From: Spirogloea muscicola
Lineage: Eukaryota; Streptophyta; Zygnematophyceae; Spirogloeales; Spirogloeaceae
Direction of reading: 5' to 3'
Assembly (NCBI GenBank): GCA_009602725.1
Contig: WELB01000021.1
Location: 178,804 to 189,855, forward strand
Length of the DNA stretch: 11,052 nucleotides
Shown piece after piece: positions 9,801 to 11,052 of this stretch (its first letter is position 1; every line of letters begins with the position of its first letter). The notes under the pieces are model-generated. The model did not search any database. It had not been told where the DNA came from and saw nothing but the letters and a program-made list of their open reading frames with translations. Position numbers and translations under genes: made by a program.

Positions 9801-11052
9801 CGCGGATTTGGAGGCAAGGCGGTAGGCGAAGAGGCCAGGGTGAGGAGTTCGCGACAAGGGTGTAGTCCACACAGGACACAGGCTGCCACTCTTCTTGGCC
9901 AGCATGGACGGCCGCGCTGGTCAGCCGACCGAAGCGCACTGCCATATGCTGCTTCCGCAACCGTCTGCAGTCGATGTGACGTCCAAGGCATGCCAAGTAC
10001 AGCCAGAGTGCGGCAAGTGCAGGTCTGGCAGTGGCGACGAGCAGCCGAGCATGCAGGGCCTTCTGCATCGTCTTGGCGGCGACCGCCAGGCGCGGAGCGG
10101 CAATTGAGCGGACCTTCCCTACAAGCTCATGTTGGAGCGATGCAGCATCGGAGCAATCTGAGGAGTACGCTGCATGAGCGACTGCGGGCGTTGTCTGCCT
10201 AACGGCACAGCATCTGCTTGCAGCAATGTGTGTCAGCAGGGGACGACATCAGTGGTGCGGCGGGCGCGACGGTTGTCGTTGTGTGGGGCCCCATGAAACG
10301 GCAGCCTGTTGGCCTTTCGCCGGCAACAGCGACAAACGGGCAGAGACAGTACCTGCCGGAGCTGCTCCTCAGTTGCGTGCCGCGGGATCGACCCCACGAA
10401 GAGCTTGTGCTCGACGGCGCCTGCGCCACCACGGCTACATTGTTATTGCCAGCAGCGCCAAGCGATGCAGCCGAAACCCAGCTGAGCCAGCCGTCGTCCA
10501 CGGCAGGCAGGTCAGCGAGTGCGGCGCTGGGGGCGCTCACCCGGCCGCTCCCGCTCGCCGTCAGCGTAGCGCACCTGGAGGGGGCCGGGAGCCTAGCCAT
10601 GGCCGCCGCCCACAGACTGACGGGCGCCGTGAGCGTGCGCCAAGCTCTGGCGGTCACGACGGCGGCGGCACTGGCGCGGCCGTTTACCCCGGCGAGCGGC
10701 GGCGTGTTGTTGAGCACCTGGATGGCCGCCTCAGCCTGCGCTGGCGCCGCGTACTTGACGAAGCAGCAGCCTGCGCGAGGGCTTAAGGGGCTCAGAAGTT
10801 AAGGCGGCCTCAGGAGAAGCCTCGGCGTAGCTTCGTTCGGAGCTTCGCCAGCCATGGCGGCGGCGGCGGACCTTGCTGCTGGCCGGTCTGGCGGCTGCGG
10901 ATGAGTGCCACCTCGAGGAGCGGCCCCATGGGCGTGAAGAGCCGCCGGACCAGCGCCAGGGCCTGCGGCGGCGAGAGCCGGCGGGGGCGTGAGCTCTCGC
11001 ATGGCGATGGCCCGCGGCCGCCGCCACCGCTGCCGCTGCCGCCGCGGCCGCC
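6843..11052 (-). CDS. FCA: FCA-like RNA-binding protein (two RRMs and WW); 5' partial, RRM2 exon damaged
   Basis: Homologue of plant FCA, a nuclear RNA-binding protein of the autonomous flowering pathway that promotes proximal poly(A) site use and silencing. Read on the minus strand. Well-supported exons: 11052-10872 (partial), 10770-10688, 10592-10541, 10420-10353, 9799-9733, 9117-9038, 8863-8727, and WW exons 7402-7268 and 7040-6918 (or on to TGA at 6843). Candidate linker exons: 8623-8464, 8293-8249, 8116-8069, 7716-7609. Diagnostic blocks are GQQQG|CCFVKYA and VRYADGERERP (RRM1), KLFVGSIPRHATEEQLRQ, GDLDDVYIMRD, CGFIKF and PLAVRFANVKRPR (RRM2), and WTEHISPDGHPYYYNSVTKESR|WEIPAEL (WW). RRM1, RRM2, a Gln/Pro linker and a WW domain in that order are specific to FCA rather than CELF/Bruno proteins. 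Exon 9799-9733 lacks a canonical acceptor and contains TAG, so the locus may not make the full protein. The 3' end is uncertain. Read this way, the blocks give about 454 codons within the window. Confidence 0.85.
6918..7402 (-). other. FCA WW-domain exons
   Basis: Exon 7402-7268 follows acceptor TGTGCAG and encodes a Ser run, the first signature Trp (AWTEHISPDGHPYYYNSV) and TKESR, with donor CGG|GTATG. After a 227-nt intron ending TTTTGTTAG, exon 7040-6918 starts directly with the second Trp (WEIPAELAAFQ) and continues with a Gln-rich helix-like stretch (EQRQQLRQLLPQQ). Both exons are phase 0. Instead of splicing at the weak donor CTG|GTAGCT, the frame can run on to TGA at 6843-6845. WW domains bind proline-rich partners; in Arabidopsis FCA this domain contacts the 3'-processing factor FY. 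The upstream frame is open to about 7520, so the first exon could start earlier. Confidence 0.88.
7587..7615 (-). repeat. two tandem 15-bp units
   Basis: On the + strand TTCTGACCATGTTG occurs at 7587-7600 and 7602-7615 with a 15-bp period. Because 15 is a multiple of three, it would keep the frame if translated. It straddles the proposed donor of the candidate exon 7716-7609. Confidence 0.85.
7609..7716 (-). other. candidate FCA linker exon with 15-bp tandem repeat at its end
   Basis: Open block after acceptor CTTGAG reads YKQQEYLHEVQGGPQ and LAQAGAQPSDN to a GTCAG donor, phase 0 at both ends, matching the neighbouring blocks. A second frame over the same bases is also open, with GQHGQNQHGQ at its end, so the coding frame is undecided. 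An earlier donor (CCTCAG|GTGGTG) is possible. Confidence 0.35.
8069..8623 (-). other. candidate FCA Gln/Pro-rich linker exons
   Basis: Three open blocks with plausible splice sites and agreeing phases lie after RRM2. 8623-8464 (acceptor TATGCAG, phase 2; RHVQLQQWRAQADN and an AVQSNALS block) has an uncertain donor near 8463 or 8523. 8293-8249 (acceptor after a strong pyrimidine tract) reads AVPSTTARAQPPQHQ. 8116-8069 reads VYYQAAAPPEQLPTMQ with donor GTGAGC. FCA proteins have a long, poorly conserved Gln-rich region here, so composition and position are the main evidence. Individual boundaries may be wrong. Confidence 0.45.
8727..10420 (-). other. FCA RRM2 exons (four, the second one aberrant)
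   Basis: 10420-10353 carries RNP2 (HKLFVGSIPRHATEEQLRQ). 9799-9733 carries LFALYGDLDDVYIMRDTERQS, then TAG. 9117-9038 carries RNP1 (CGFIKFKSREAAEAAIAALNG, split over the intron by one base) and ends at LHILQ. 8863-8727 begins GSDQPLAVRFANVKRPR and continues through an Ala run encoded by GCC repeats (8763-8777) to a GTGAGC donor. The residue spacing matches FCA RRM2 without gaps if the exon begins at 9799 and the TAG stands for one residue. Introns 9800-10352 and 9118-9732 are the longest in the gene; I see no feature inside them. Confidence 0.85.
8763..8777 (-). repeat. GCC repeat coding for alanine
   Basis: A GGC run on the + strand reads as consecutive GCC Ala codons on the minus strand, within the RRM2 C-terminal exon of the FCA homologue. 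It is a likely site of length variation. Confidence 0.75.
10541..11052 (-). other. FCA RRM1 exons (three, first cut by the window)
   Basis: Exon 11052-10872 ends LLEVALIRSRQTGQQQG, with donor CAAG|GTCCGC. Exon 10770-10688 begins with RNP1 (GCCFVKYA) and continues AEAAIQVLNNTPPLAG. Exon 10592-10541 gives PGPLQVRYADGERERP, ending at a strong GTGAGC donor. Phases run 1, 0, 1 and fit. The region right of about 10996 reads as Gly-rich (GGRGGSGSGGGGRG). The first strand of RRM1, the KLFVGSVP-like RNP2, is not visible. Either an acceptor lies near 10992-10996 (GCGAG followed by AGCTCA) and RNP2 sits in an exon beyond the window, or that strand is missing. Confidence 0.85.

Noticed and set aside
10218-10802. 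Long + strand open frames opposite FCA RRM1 exons
   Set aside because: They arise from GC-rich sequence with few stops, have no recognisable domain, and lie antisense to exons supported by RRM motifs.

Overview
The window is nuclear DNA from a streptophyte, either a land plant or a charophyte alga. Two intron-rich genes of characteristic plant families are each recognised from several independent conserved blocks. Introns are short (about 120-280 nt in the left gene), use GT-AG boundaries and interrupt almost every domain. The species cannot be told from the sequence. The two genes converge tail to tail. GC-rich 5' ends lie at both edges of the window, and about 1.7 kb between the two 3' ends holds no convincing gene.

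Left gene, + strand, about 114-4909: a full-length SERK-type LRR receptor kinase (somatic embryogenesis receptor kinase, the BAK1/SERK co-receptor family). I traced 15 coding exons (311-4909) whose phases all agree. They encode an N-terminal LRR cap, five LRRs, a Cys cap, an SPP-type proline-rich hinge, one transmembrane helix, an RD-class Ser/Thr kinase with every catalytic motif intact, and the family tail ending LSGPR. Only the first exon, with its signal peptide, is uncertain.

Right gene, - strand, from beyond 11052 down to about 6843: a homologue of FCA, a nuclear RNA-binding protein with two RRMs and a WW domain that acts in 3'-end processing and chromatin silencing. RRM1 spans three exons, RRM2 four and the WW domain two. 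Gln/Pro-rich candidate exons lie between RRM2 and WW. The first exon runs off the window.

The main oddity is the FCA exon at 9733-9799, in the middle of RRM2. It has no AG acceptor where homology requires one, and it carries an in-frame TAG exactly where FCA has a conserved basic residue. All other SERK junctions and the other RRM and WW junctions in FCA are canonical. This points to a decaying gene, a non-canonical splicing arrangement or assembly error. Other points of interest are a perfect 15-bp stem hairpin between the convergent genes (5334-5369) and a shifted intron within SERK LRR2.

The proteins belong to different processes (cell-surface signalling and nuclear RNA processing). Nothing in the sequence links them beyond adjacency. 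I see no RNA gene, CRISPR array, transposon or viral element.
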